NCBI GenBank assembly: GCA_034698045.1
Contig: JAQGAU010000054.1
Span: 1 to 48,009 of the forward strand
DNA length: 48,009 nt
Direction of reading: 5' to 3'
Origin: Paramacrobiotus richtersi
Taxonomy: Eukaryota > Tardigrada > Eutardigrada > Parachela > Macrobiotidae
This document shows positions 12,050-21,951 of the stretch, piece by piece. A model generated the notes under the pieces. The model made no database searches and was not told the origin of the DNA. It worked only from the letters and a program-made list of their open reading frames with translations. Numbering within the stretch: the first letter of the stretch is position 1; every line of letters starts with the position of its first letter. Both the position numbers and the translations under genes were made by a program.

Positions 12050-12990
12050 CGTGGTTGCATCGGCTAGCTACGATGAAGATGCGCTGCCGGACGTGGCGGT
12101 CGATTGTGCTCCGTTGAATTCGAGCCATTCTGCGGTGTGATCATTATAAGGTAATGATCGTGGTGAATCGTAGTGCACTGGCATATGCCCAGGTTCTGTC
12201 TGCAATGAGAGTATTGTAATTTAAAGTTGATAATATAACGCTGTGTGCAATTTCAATACAAGTAAGATCTGTTTTTTTTGCTGTGATTTCGGGTAGCAGA
12301 GATAATCGGAAAAAGTTATAAAAATTTAAATAAAGTTTATATTCGTAAGCGGAACGAAATAATATGAAGAGCGTTGTATTCAGCATATGTACGAATTATC
12401 GGACAGCTGGAAATAATATTTAGTAAAACAATTAAGCACTTGTGTTTTATTTACCGATTAAAGTAACAGATTTAACAATAAAAGTTATGGTCGTAAATTA
12501 CATTAGCGATATTACTGGAAGTTCTCTGATCACTGACACTACTCACAGTTAATATAATCGGCTGAGCGTAAAGTATGGTGAATCGCAGTGCAATGGCATA
12601 TTTGCTGCTTTGTAATAATCGGCGTAGCTGCGAGTTCTTTTCCGGCGACATTTAATGTTAATCCTTTTATTCTCGCCCTGACCAAAGGTCACGAATACAT
12701 TACGACAATAAAAACGACACATGCGACATGACAACATTTGGTCGCAATCGCCCAGAAACGATATAGGAGAAATTTGTGGATAACGTTGGTGAAAAACGCA
12801 GGATTGTAAACAGGGAGAACTGTAGCGAGCATTTTTAATTTTTGTAATGCATTGAAATATGGGCATGTCTGGAGTTTTCTTTATGACTGGTAAATGTGAT
12901 GGAAAATTTGTTTATTTTTTTGAGAATTTTTATCACATATCACAGCGCGATGGAGTCCCGGATTTCAAAGCACAGCTGTTTTGGAATACT
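12050..12990 (+). pseudogene. Partial PINK1 copy (exon 6 end, intron 6, 3' flank)
   Basis: The stretch 12060-12152 encodes the exon-6 motif SYDEDALPDVAVDCAPLN and then loses frame before the donor. Intron 6 follows, with its two AATCGTAGTG-type motifs at 12166 and 12581. Most of exon 7 is missing, but its 3' UTR is recognisable at 12775-12990. The segment 12640-12730 belongs to another dispersed repeat, also seen near 35540 and 45230. The copy is non-functional. Confidence 0.8.
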
Positions 12991-13539
12991 TCTAGAGAAG
13001 ATGAAGTAGTACTGTAGTAGTACAATAAGTGCTGTCTTTATCGCCGCACGTTGAATCTGTATATCATAATGAAACCTGAAAAAACTTCTCATAAAAAAGA
13101 ACGACGCATTTATCAAAGTAAACCAAAAAAACTAACAATTTCTTTAGTGAATACGCATTGAACTTTAAGACATATATTAAAGCATCGTATCCCAAACAGG
13201 GTGGATCTGCGATTGCCACTACACTACGATTCCATTGCTATGCGCATATTCGCGTACGTTCTGGCATGAGCTGATATTGCAAGCCGAAGATTGAATTGTT
13301 TCAACATGTACTGGTAACGGTAACCAGCTTATGAAAGTCGCTATAGCTAGTTGCTTAACCCTTCAATTATAGATCTTCAATTTCAGTTATAGATCTCATA
13401 AAATCGCACTGAAGAACTATTATTATTTAGTTTGTCAGAACTGGGAATTTTTGTTTTACCATCTTTCCCGAAAGAACAATCTGCACAGTACTAATCATGT
13501 CACACTAAAAATATTTTTGACACATACGTAGCATTTGCA
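12991..13539. other. Spacer with a reverse-oriented AATCGTAGTG repeat
   Basis: The only recognisable item is a minus-strand copy of the dispersed motif at 13222-13231. It lies in a block (roughly 13195-13300) whose relatives are at 16280, 37880, 38780 and 40890: CCACTACACTACGATTCC followed some 40 bases on by a TTCTGGCATG-type segment. No gene is seen. Confidence 0.4.
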
Positions 13540-14150
13540 ATGGAAAACGTACTAAGGAAGACAGTGGTTGGTGAAGTATGTGCAGTGGTCACTTACGAAC
13601 TGGCCGGAAGTGAAACCGATTCTGCCGAAGGTAGTGTTGGCAAAAAGACGACCTCCCATCGCGGCTGCGTGACGTAAGGTTACTAAACTCCCGAATAATT
13701 ATAGAATTTCATTTCATCTCCCATTTCTGACTGGTTATTGTTCTTAGCCCGGAGAATGTCGGTCATCAAGCAAAAGTTTGCTTCACGCTACTTCAGCCGC
13801 AAACGGAGAACTCGCAAATGTGACATGCATGACCTTTTACTGGAAAAGCTGCGTCCGCTAAAAAGACGGTAAGACTGCAGCAAAAGTCGCTACTGAACGA
13901 GCGAATCAAGTACCTGCCTGCTTCGCGCAGTTTTTCACGTGCCAACTCGAATTCTGACTGTCCGGATGTCATCCCGTGTACGGATTTTCCGCCCTGCCCC
14001 TGATTGTCTCCGGGTCCAATAAGCCGTGGTTCTTGCCTGTTTGGCTCCCAAAGTGACCTATTTCGAAATCGCCGTCTTCTGCTTCCTTCTCCTTGATAAA
14101 CCCGCGCTCACTACACGAATGATCCTATGAAGTACAAATTCAGCCATTGA
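13540..14150 (+). repeat. Dispersed repeat R2 (copy 1)
   Basis: This block shares ordered landmarks with 47560-47940: GGAGAATGTCGGTC, CAGCCGCAAACGGAGAA, AAGCTGCGTCCGCTAAAAA and TTCGAAATCGCCG. Shorter relatives occur at 18090-18260, 32100-32250, 39040-39190 and 41040-41370. No intact open frame runs through any copy. The family may be a degraded transposon or a multiply duplicated flank. Confidence 0.6.
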
Positions 14151-14559
14151 AACGTCATTTGTACAAAACAGATTATTTAATTGTACTTTTGCAGTTTAAT
14201 AACTTCCATTATCACATTCATAGTAAATACGAATACTTAATTAAAGGAAAACTCAATTTGAATGTTAATTGTATGAGCAACCAGGTTCAAATAAAACAGA
14301 CAGAATGCAGAATTAATCGTAACTGAAAATGTGAGAATAGGTTTGGAATCATCGTTATGGCCTTAGTTCTTAAGATTCTGCTCGTTTGTGGATAAAGCAT
14401 TCATATCTGTCGGAATTTGAGTGTGAAATGGCATGGTGGTTTTGGAAGTGTCTTTCTTTTTAGACCTTTCGTATATACAGTCTTTTAGGCTTTTTGTTTG
14501 AGTGTCTGCAGAGTACTGCTTTTCACGGCACAAATGCTTAATACCGTTATTTTCAATGT
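14151..14559. other. Spacer, no recognisable gene
   Basis: A/T-rich sequence. Minus-strand open frames at 14363-14736 have no family resemblance and overlap PINK1-intron-like repeat sequence. Confidence 0.3.
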
Positions 14560-16080
14560 TTTTGAGAATAACATGATAATCGTAGTGTAAAGGCTTAGTA
14601 TCTGCAGTGAAAGGATCACAAAAGCTTCGAAACGATAACACATTAATGCAAGTTTAATTTTTTTACAAGATAGCAAAATACCAAACCCAATTCTGATAAA
14701 ATTATTTATACGGTACAGGTTTGGTTTTCGGTGCATGTAATTGTTATGCTTTTGTTATCGTTTCAAGAAGAGACTTCCCTTTAATTAGCAAAATCTTGCT
14801 CGGGTTATCTGACTGAAAGGATTAGTTTATGCTGATTCAAAATTGTTATAAAACTTGCTAATTTGGTGTGGAAATCACTGCAAACTAAGATTGATGTTTT
14901 GTTTTATAGATGCTGCGAGTGGTCATCTTTCGGATTCGGCAGCAGTTTTTAACTGCTTTTCTTTTTTATTTTGCTTTCACAAGATGTCGAAAGAAATCAC
15001 AATGTCATGAACTCCAAAACCCAGAATCACCAAGTTTAGTAACAATGCAATACGTTGAAAATTATATACAGCAACAAATTTCGTAAAGAGTGCTAGCTTA
15101 AAACGATAAAACGTTCATAGACGTTAATTTTTGTTAACAGATTGTTAATAACCAACACATCCTCTTCCTCGGTTAAAAGTGCTTGTACAGTACGGTACAG
15201 GCTTGGTTTTCATTGCATAATTTTTCTGTTGTTGGCCTGTTGCTATCATTTAAACAGGAGATCTTCATTCTCCTTTTATTAACAAGATAATGCGCGGTAT
15301 AATGCGCGGCGCGCGATCTTACTGACACATTTAGTTTCCGCTGGTATTAAAATTATTGGTATACAATTCGTTAATTTGGTGTGGAAATCGTGGTAAATTA
15401 AGATTAATCTTTAGTTTTGTGGATGCAGCCAGATAGTGCGAGCGGTCTTCTCGGATCCCGGCTTCAGTTTAAGATCGGCTAGATCGTTGCCGGTTATAAC
15501 CCGTTTTTCGCGGGTATCGAAATATTATTCAGTTCGGCGATCTACGATGAAGATGCGCTGCCGGATGTGGCGGTCGGGTGTAGTCCATTGAATCACTTAA
15601 TCCGGGCCATTTTACGACGTGATCCTCAAAAGGTAAGGAGAATCGGTTCGTGGAGTGTGGTGAATCGTAGTGCAATGGCATGCTCGTCCTTCATATTTAA
15701 ACAGTGTTCAGTTTGTATCTAATAATACGGCGCACTGTGTTTTCAGTATAACTATCGAATATTTTTTGTTGTACTTTTTGGACAACGAGGAAAATCAATG
15801 AAAGTTTGCGAAACGAGTGGATGGAAGTTCTTTAAACTGCGTGCAAAGGAATAGTATGGTGCGGAATAGCAAGAAGAGCCTTGTGGTAACAGTTGCAAAT
15901 TAAATTAATAAAACATTTATTTTTTGTGCACTGATTAAACATATTTATATTTAACCAGTAGAAGTCTATTCATGAATTACATGAAGAATATAATTTGAGT
16001 ATCGATTAAGATAAAGCGAACCTTGCGCACAAGATAAAGAGGACCCGTTGAGGGTGGATAAAGCTGGCAAATTATGATCA
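14560..16080 (+). pseudogene. Partial PINK1 copies (intron 4, exon 5, exon 6, intron 6)
   Basis: The intron-4 motif lies at 14578. Two separate exon-5 starts (GATGCTGCGAGTGGTCATC at 14909 and a second near 15432) show that the segment itself was duplicated. At 15490-15633 an exon-6 copy reads SASYDEDALPDVAV-like sequence, with a long deletion between exon 5 and exon 6 and a kept donor GTAAGG at 15634. The intron-6 motif follows at 15663. The frame is broken in several places. Confidence 0.8.
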
Positions 16081-16458
16081 TGCTGCGAAGAGTCAAAAAT
16101 AGAACACCATAGCAAGGCAGATGACCATCTGCCATCTTGGTCATCTGCCTTGACGATAGTTATCGGTATACGTACAGCAAAAAATCTGACACGTCTTCAG
16201 CGAATATTTAAGTGAATATATTACCTTAAAAGAATTTGTTTGATGCAGATAGTCCTGACCATCTGTTTAACGGACGGGTGTGAGCCACTGTTCTACGATC
16301 CCACTACGATATGCAGATATATTCCTGACGAATGTTCTGTCATGGGTTGATGTTTCGCGTCCGGATCTTAATTTTTTCGGTATCTAAATTCAGGCTCAGC
16401 CTATGAAGTCCCTTGAGTCCGAATATACCGACAAAAATCTCCCCAAACTGCACTGAGA

Positions 16459-17157
16459 ACTTAAGGCCCCCTGCAGTGATGTAGACAGCAGTTTTGGTGG
16501 GTTCCGAATTTCGAATGTTTCTTTACGCCTACGCACGTGATAATTGCCAGGTTATGTGGATCCGGTATAGAAATGGTTGCTCTATTGTATTATGAGTGCT
16601 CTCTCTGTCCCTTTCACCCAACGGCTGCAAAAAAACAGGTGCATTGTTCGCCCTATTCAAAACGTCTTAGCTCTACTCATACTGTGCTCTTTAAACTCAA
16701 TAAAACTTGTCTTCCAAGATATCGTTAGAAACAGCAGAATATTTGTCGCGTTCTGACACAAGAAAAGCAGAATCGGTTGATAATAAAAAAAGTTAGAAGC
16801 ACTCAAACATTTCAAATATTCACTGCGTGCGCACTATGGAACCAAAGTGGCCGGTTCTGTGTCAGAACGTGATAAATTTTTTGCTCTTTCTAACGATATC
16901 TTGCAAGACAAGTTTTATAGAGTTTGAAGAGCACAGTAGAGCTAAGACTTTTTGAATAGGACGATACAATGCAACTGTTTTTTGCAGCCGTTGGGTGAAA
17001 GAGGCAGAAAGAGCACTGGTAACACAATAGGGCAGCCATTTCTGCACAAGATCCACATAACCTGGCAATTATTACGTGCGGGGGCGAAAAGAAACATTCA
17101 AAATTCGGAACCCACCAAAACCCCTGCCTACATCCCGGCTTGGGGCCTTAATTTTAG
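16459..17157. repeat. Long foldback inverted repeat 1
   Basis: Arms 16459-16770 and about 16845-17157 are imperfect reverse complements, about 310 bases each, with a loop of about 75 bases. Matching landmarks are TTTTGGTGGGTTCCGAATTT against its complement at 17101-17120, ACCCAACGGCTGCAAAAAA against 16982-17000, and CGTTCTGACAC near the loop. A transcript would fold into a long hairpin. It looks like a foldback or MITE-type element with no coding capacity. Confidence 0.85.
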
Positions 17158-17374
17158 TTAACATTATCTTGAATTTGCGGTTGGAAATTTTCTACAAAGC
17201 AGCAATCTGCAATACAATTTTTTTTTGGACACATGTATATTGCAACCGAAAAATACTGGAGACAGTCCCTGGCAAAGTAGCCAGTGGTCCCTTACTAACC
17301 GTTCGACAAAGAAACTATTAGTTTTGCATGCTGCGTGACCTTTGGCACAATGCTTCTGACCAGTTGTCATTTGC

Positions 17375-18080
17375 TTAAGGCGAAAGAATACCCACTGGTT
17401 ACCGTTTTTAGGTGGTTCTACCACCGAATTTTTTGCATGAAATCGCACATTTGTAGCGGTACCGCACACGGTACACATAATAGACAAAGGATTGCTCTAC
17501 CCTGTGATCAGGTCATTGTTTACCCGCAGTGCGCGCGCAGCCCACAATAAGGGTGTAAACAAAGAACAGGTAAACAACAAGAAAATTCTCGATAAATTCA
17601 GCCGTGCATCAAAAGTATGATTTGAAAACGTTATAAAACGTGTAAATAGATAAGAAAGATTATTACACAAGCTTTTTTGATTTCATCTATTGTGTCGCAA
17701 GATATTGAATTTTAAAATATTCGAAATTCAATTTCTTTTTACGTAATCAGCGAAATTCAAAAAGCTTGTGTAACAATCTTTCTTATCTTTTTACGCGTTT
17801 TATAGCGTTTTCAGATCATACTTACGATGCACGGCTAAATTTATCGAGAATTTTCTTGTTTATTTACCTGCTCTTTGTTTACACACTTATTGTGGGCTGC
17901 GCGCGCACTGCGGGTAAACAGTGACCTGATCACAGGGTAGAGCAATCCTCTGCCTATTATGTGTACCGTGTGCGGTATCGCTACAAATGTGCGATTTCAT
18001 GCAAAAAATTCGGTGGTAGAACCACCCAAAACGATAACCACTGGGTATTTTTTCCCCTTAAGTGATTTGCTTTTTCGAAC
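17375..18080. repeat. Long foldback inverted repeat 2
   Basis: Arms about 17375-17683 and 17755-18080 are reverse complements with a loop of about 70 bases. Landmarks are GTGGTTCTACCACCGAATTT in the left arm against its complement at 18010-18030, and GCAGTGCGCGCGCAGCCCACA against its complement near 17895. The arms are clearly similar but not identical, and unrelated to foldback 1. An ORF called across the right arm (17959-18420) is repeat sequence. Confidence 0.87.
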
Positions 18081-18760
18081 GGGCAGTATCGGTCTGAAAT
18101 TCTTCTGTACCAGGTTGGCTCCGCCTACATCAGCCGCAAACGGAGAAGTCGTCAAAATGTCTGTGCTGATTAATCTGTTTCTGTACAAGCTGCGTCTGTT
18201 AAAACGATTGTCGGACCACAGAAAAATGCAGTACCATAGGACAGGACATGTACTAAACCGCAAGAAAATGGTGTACAAATTAAATACTGCAGGATGCTCG
18301 GATTCGGTTCCGTGCAGTCACACTGCTTATTCGAAACTTGTGCATGGTCGAATCCTACGTTTTAGTGATTTTACAGTAGCAACAACAGACGGCCGTCACA
18401 AGTCGCACGATGTAATGTAGTTTGAAAGCGTAGTGTAGTGGCGAAATATATCTGTAACTGCAATGTACACATGCAAATGCTCGGCGATGTAATGCCGAAT
18501 GTGTTTCTCTACGAGGCATGTAAATAACTGCATTCTTTTATATATTGCCATGTGACATATGTTTTAAGTAGTGTGTACTTAAGAAGTACGTACCGTACAT
18601 TATGGCTTTGTGTTTCCATTCGGTGTCCTGCCGAATCAAATCCTAATAAGAAATATCGGCTTCCGTGTTTTTTAAATGTGCAGAGTGATACATGCTTTTT
18701 ATAGCGAAAAACACTTCCAGGTTTTATCCAATACTAACACGATTTGCCATCTTTACGTAA
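18081..18760 (+). repeat. Dispersed repeat R2 and adjoining block shared with 41.0-41.8 kb
   Basis: The stretch 18115-18250 carries the R2 landmarks (CAGCCGCAAACGGAGAAG, then AAGCTGCGTCTG). From 18400 to 18740 the order of short matches (GTCGCACGATGTAAT, CCTGCCGAATCAAATC, TTTTTAAATGTG) is the same as at 41450-41720. This places the left border of the transposon described below to the right of about 18.75 kb. Confidence 0.55.
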
Positions 18761-18808
18761 TAACGCGATTAACGTAAAGTATGTGCAATTATGCAGTACT
18801 AACAATAA

Positions 18809-19102
18809 TCACAGAGGTTCATTGCAGTAGGAGTAACTACTTAATGTTGGTTGTACTCTTTTCGTATCGTCTACATTTACTTTCATCTGAATATCGCTAA
18901 CGTTTGTCAGTAATATTTTAGGCCAAGACTTCACACATGTGACATGACGGGCAGTACGTGACCAGTCCGCTTTGATCTGGTTGTTCCAAGCATATATTCT
19001 TGCAAGCAGTCTTTTGAAATTGCTATATAGAAAACTTCCAACTGGTGACAAAATTTTGATAAAAACAGCGAATTTTCGTAAGCAAATAAAGCTGAGGTTC
19101 AT
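18809..19102 (-). repeat. Possible dispersed repeat R3 (copy)
   Basis: Short matches (TTCATTGCA near one end) recall the blocks at 38280-38560 and 45230-45480. The open frame here is not supported as a gene. Confidence 0.3.
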
Positions 19103-19627
19103 TGATTTTTGATTGAAATGTATTTCAGTTTTTATTTAGCGCATTGGCATGGAAAATTTGTTACAAATGTATTGCCACATTATTAGCAGTTGATTTCTTT
19201 TTGAGCGGCTTCGTATTTGAACTCGGCCTAGTAATGAGGACGGTGTTTATGTAGATGTGGTTTCAAATTGTGCAGCGCTATACTAAAATAACAAGGAAAT
19301 ATAAATACAGTTACTCAAAATCAGCAATCAATTTATCGTTTGCCGGCCGTTTAACACAAACGGCATGCGTTCAAGTCACAAGAAGGCTTTGTCGCGAATT
19401 GCTTGACATCACAAAGACTTCGATCTCACGAGTCCGTGATCCAGCCGTACAAACTGAACTGACAAGCAAGATTATATTAATATTAATTACACTTTGACTT
19501 GACAGTAATGAAAATCACCCATTTTTTATGATTGATTTGTTTTAGTAGTATCTTGATTGTTCTGCGGAACCATTAACCAGGGTTTACTCCGTTTTCTTTA
19601 TGTCTGAAAATCTGATATCAGTTAAAG

Positions 19628-21604
19628 ATGAATTCTTACGGGCACATGAAAGTGGTGCACCAACAGTACAAAAATCGGAAGCCGAACCCGATGGCTGTGA
19701 TCGAAGCCCGTCAGCAGGAAAGCTCCCGTACTGCCGACGAGAAGGATCTCCGCAAGCTGTCTGTTTGGCAACGAAAGTGTCTTGCCCCTACTTTGTTCCC
19801 ATGTGAAGGGTCGGCCACCTGGCGGGTAGTGGGGCTCGAGCGGCGAGCAATCCATCCCGTTTTTCCCGATCTCTGGAATAGACTGGAAAATGGTGGATCG
19901 GTGGCTCTCACCATGTTACAGATGCGTCTCCTAGGAACGGTGCAGTTTCTCATGAAAGCAAAGTGAGTGTTTACGTTTTTCAGACTGTTTTCCATCACAG
20001 TATTATTATTGCAAATTTTAATACTCATAAATTAATAAATACCAGATTAAATGTTGTTTCTGTAATAGTTTTAATACTGGTCGTCATAATTTATTATACA
20101 TTTAATACTATAACAATAATTTCTGATATCAGTAAAGTGTACGGCCCTTTTGGCTTTATTTCTGTATTAATTTTTTTTATTGCCACAAATTAGCTGACTT
20201 TGCGATTTGGTTGTTATTTTAGTGGATACTTTGTTGATGAAGCTGGCAAGGAGTTTTACTTCTTTATCAAGCTGGACGTACCAAAAAAACAAGCGCCTGA
20301 TTGCGGTGACGGACTTCCGTCGGGAATCAGAACTGTTATCAGTGAGTTTGCGTGGATGATGTCTGATTTTGGCACTTCACCAGAAGTCGCGGGATTGTTT
20401 GCGAAACCAGCATTGTATCGGATCGTCAGTTATTGCTGCTACACCCGCGCCCAGTATTTCTGGCTGTGGTTGTTTCCTTTTCGCCTGGATCACTTGGTAT
20501 GTAGCTAAGGTTACCGTAGAAGTGTGACTTTTTGACTCTGCTGCGTACTGTACAAAGTAATTAGTTTTTTCATTCTACAATTTTTATTATATGTTGACTT
20601 GTTAGTTCACTGGTATTAATTCCGTAGACACAAAAGCAGCGGTTTAGTTGAATAAACAGTGATCTAATAAATGTTTTCGAAACGATACAGATTTCGGATG
20701 TATATTTTGTATTTTTATTTTGCTTTCGCTTGAAAATTCCGGAAACTTCTCTCCACCTGGTGCATAGTTTATGAAAGAGTATTGCTTTAATTTTTAGAAA
20801 TTCATCTCGCTGTGTCAGAGTTTCGAGCTACCGTTCTTGGCCAGACGAGTGTGGACGAAAAAGATGTTGGATCCACCAGATCGGTTTGACATTTTCAGTG
20901 TGATGGACAGCGTTCGTCACCAGAAGTGTTTCGAATTTAAGATGTATTACATCATATCTGATATCAGTTTTATTACTGATTTATTATTGATTAGTAACTT
21001 TTTACAGGAATAGTCAAGTCCTTGGATGGGACCGGGAGTGGAATCACGAGAGGTTGCGCTGGGAGTATGACATTTCCCACTTATTGTGTTGTCCTGTCGA
21101 AAACTGCGTCTTCATCGCGCCGTTTCCACTTCTCCTGAACCATATGAATGTTGTGCATCACACGTTGAAGGTTTGTTCTGTATTTTTGATTTGTAAATTG
21201 TAGGTTTTTTGCAAATGTTTCGTACCTCCTGCCATCTCATTAGTAGTTTTATGAAATTTATCTGATATCAGTAAATAAATTTACAAAACCGTCCATTGCT
21301 CCTGTAGGAAGGTGATGGATGGGAATGCTGCCCACACTGTGCGTATCCTATCAAACCGCGGATTGGTCACATTAGCGAGGATCCCTACTTCATAGAGCAC
21401 TTGTGCAAATGTCCCTTGTATCGCTCACTGGCGCTGTATTTCAACCGAAACGATGACTGCGTTCCGGAGTGGGAGCGTGAAATTCGCCGTAAGCCTGAAT
21501 GGGCACTGATAAAAGCGGCTGTGGTCAATTGCAGCGATGGTTCGGCTTATGCGGTTGGTGTTCGAAACGTACGGCACGGAACCTTGGATGTTGAGTTCTT
21601 GTGA
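19628..21604 (+). CDS. Transposon gene A: zinc-finger-like protein, five exons
   Basis: I do not recognise a named family. Proposed exons are 19628-19962, 20223-20496, 20798-20925, about 21010-21170 and 21308-21604, all with GT-AG introns; continuity through the start of exon 4 is the least certain point. Exon 4 encodes CCPVENC followed by LLLNHMNVVHH, a C2H2-like zinc finger. Exon 5 has further Cys/His pairs (WECCPHC and HLCKCP), which suggests a second metal site. Exons 1-3 are rich in aromatic residues and have no membrane segment or signal peptide that I trust. Palindromes lie in introns 1, 3 and 4, just before the start (19612), in exon 2 as a variant (20333), and just after the stop as a variant (21611). 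It converges on the transposase gene. A DNA-binding accessory role is an inference. Confidence 0.65.
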
Positions 21605-21951
21605 ATGAAACTGTTATCAGAAGTAGAAGGTAATTTCCACAGAACTCTTTCGCATGATTGTCGCGGTCCTGAGTTGAATAGTGTTCGAGTATATTTTCAT
21701 CATTCTTACTTGCTGTTTTGAACGGTTTATAGAGCGCTTTCGTATGGTTTTTATGATTTTAACTTGCAGTTTACTACTGACTAGATGTTATTCGGTTTTG
21801 CTATTAAGTGATTGTACAGTGTGATATGATGCATTATTTCCGAGCGCATTTTTGTGAATAAAACAGATTTATTCTTTTGTGAATAAAAAGTTACCTTACT
21901 TCTAACAACCATAATGCCGTCGCTAAAAACAAAAGCGTTCGAAAACTGATA
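21605..21951. terminator. Convergent 3' ends of gene A and the transposase
   Basis: The two genes converge on this 347-bp gap. Plus-strand poly(A) signals AATAAA occur near 21857 and 21882, and a minus-strand signal (TTTATT on the plus strand) lies at about 21867, so the 3' ends may overlap. A variant palindrome at 21611 and an exact one at 21946 frame the gap, close to the two stop codons. Confidence 0.55.

Noticed and set aside
17959-18420. Plus-strand open frame of 153 codons
   Set aside because: Its first part is one arm of foldback 2 and the rest is R2-type repeat; the reverse frame over the same arms is equally open.
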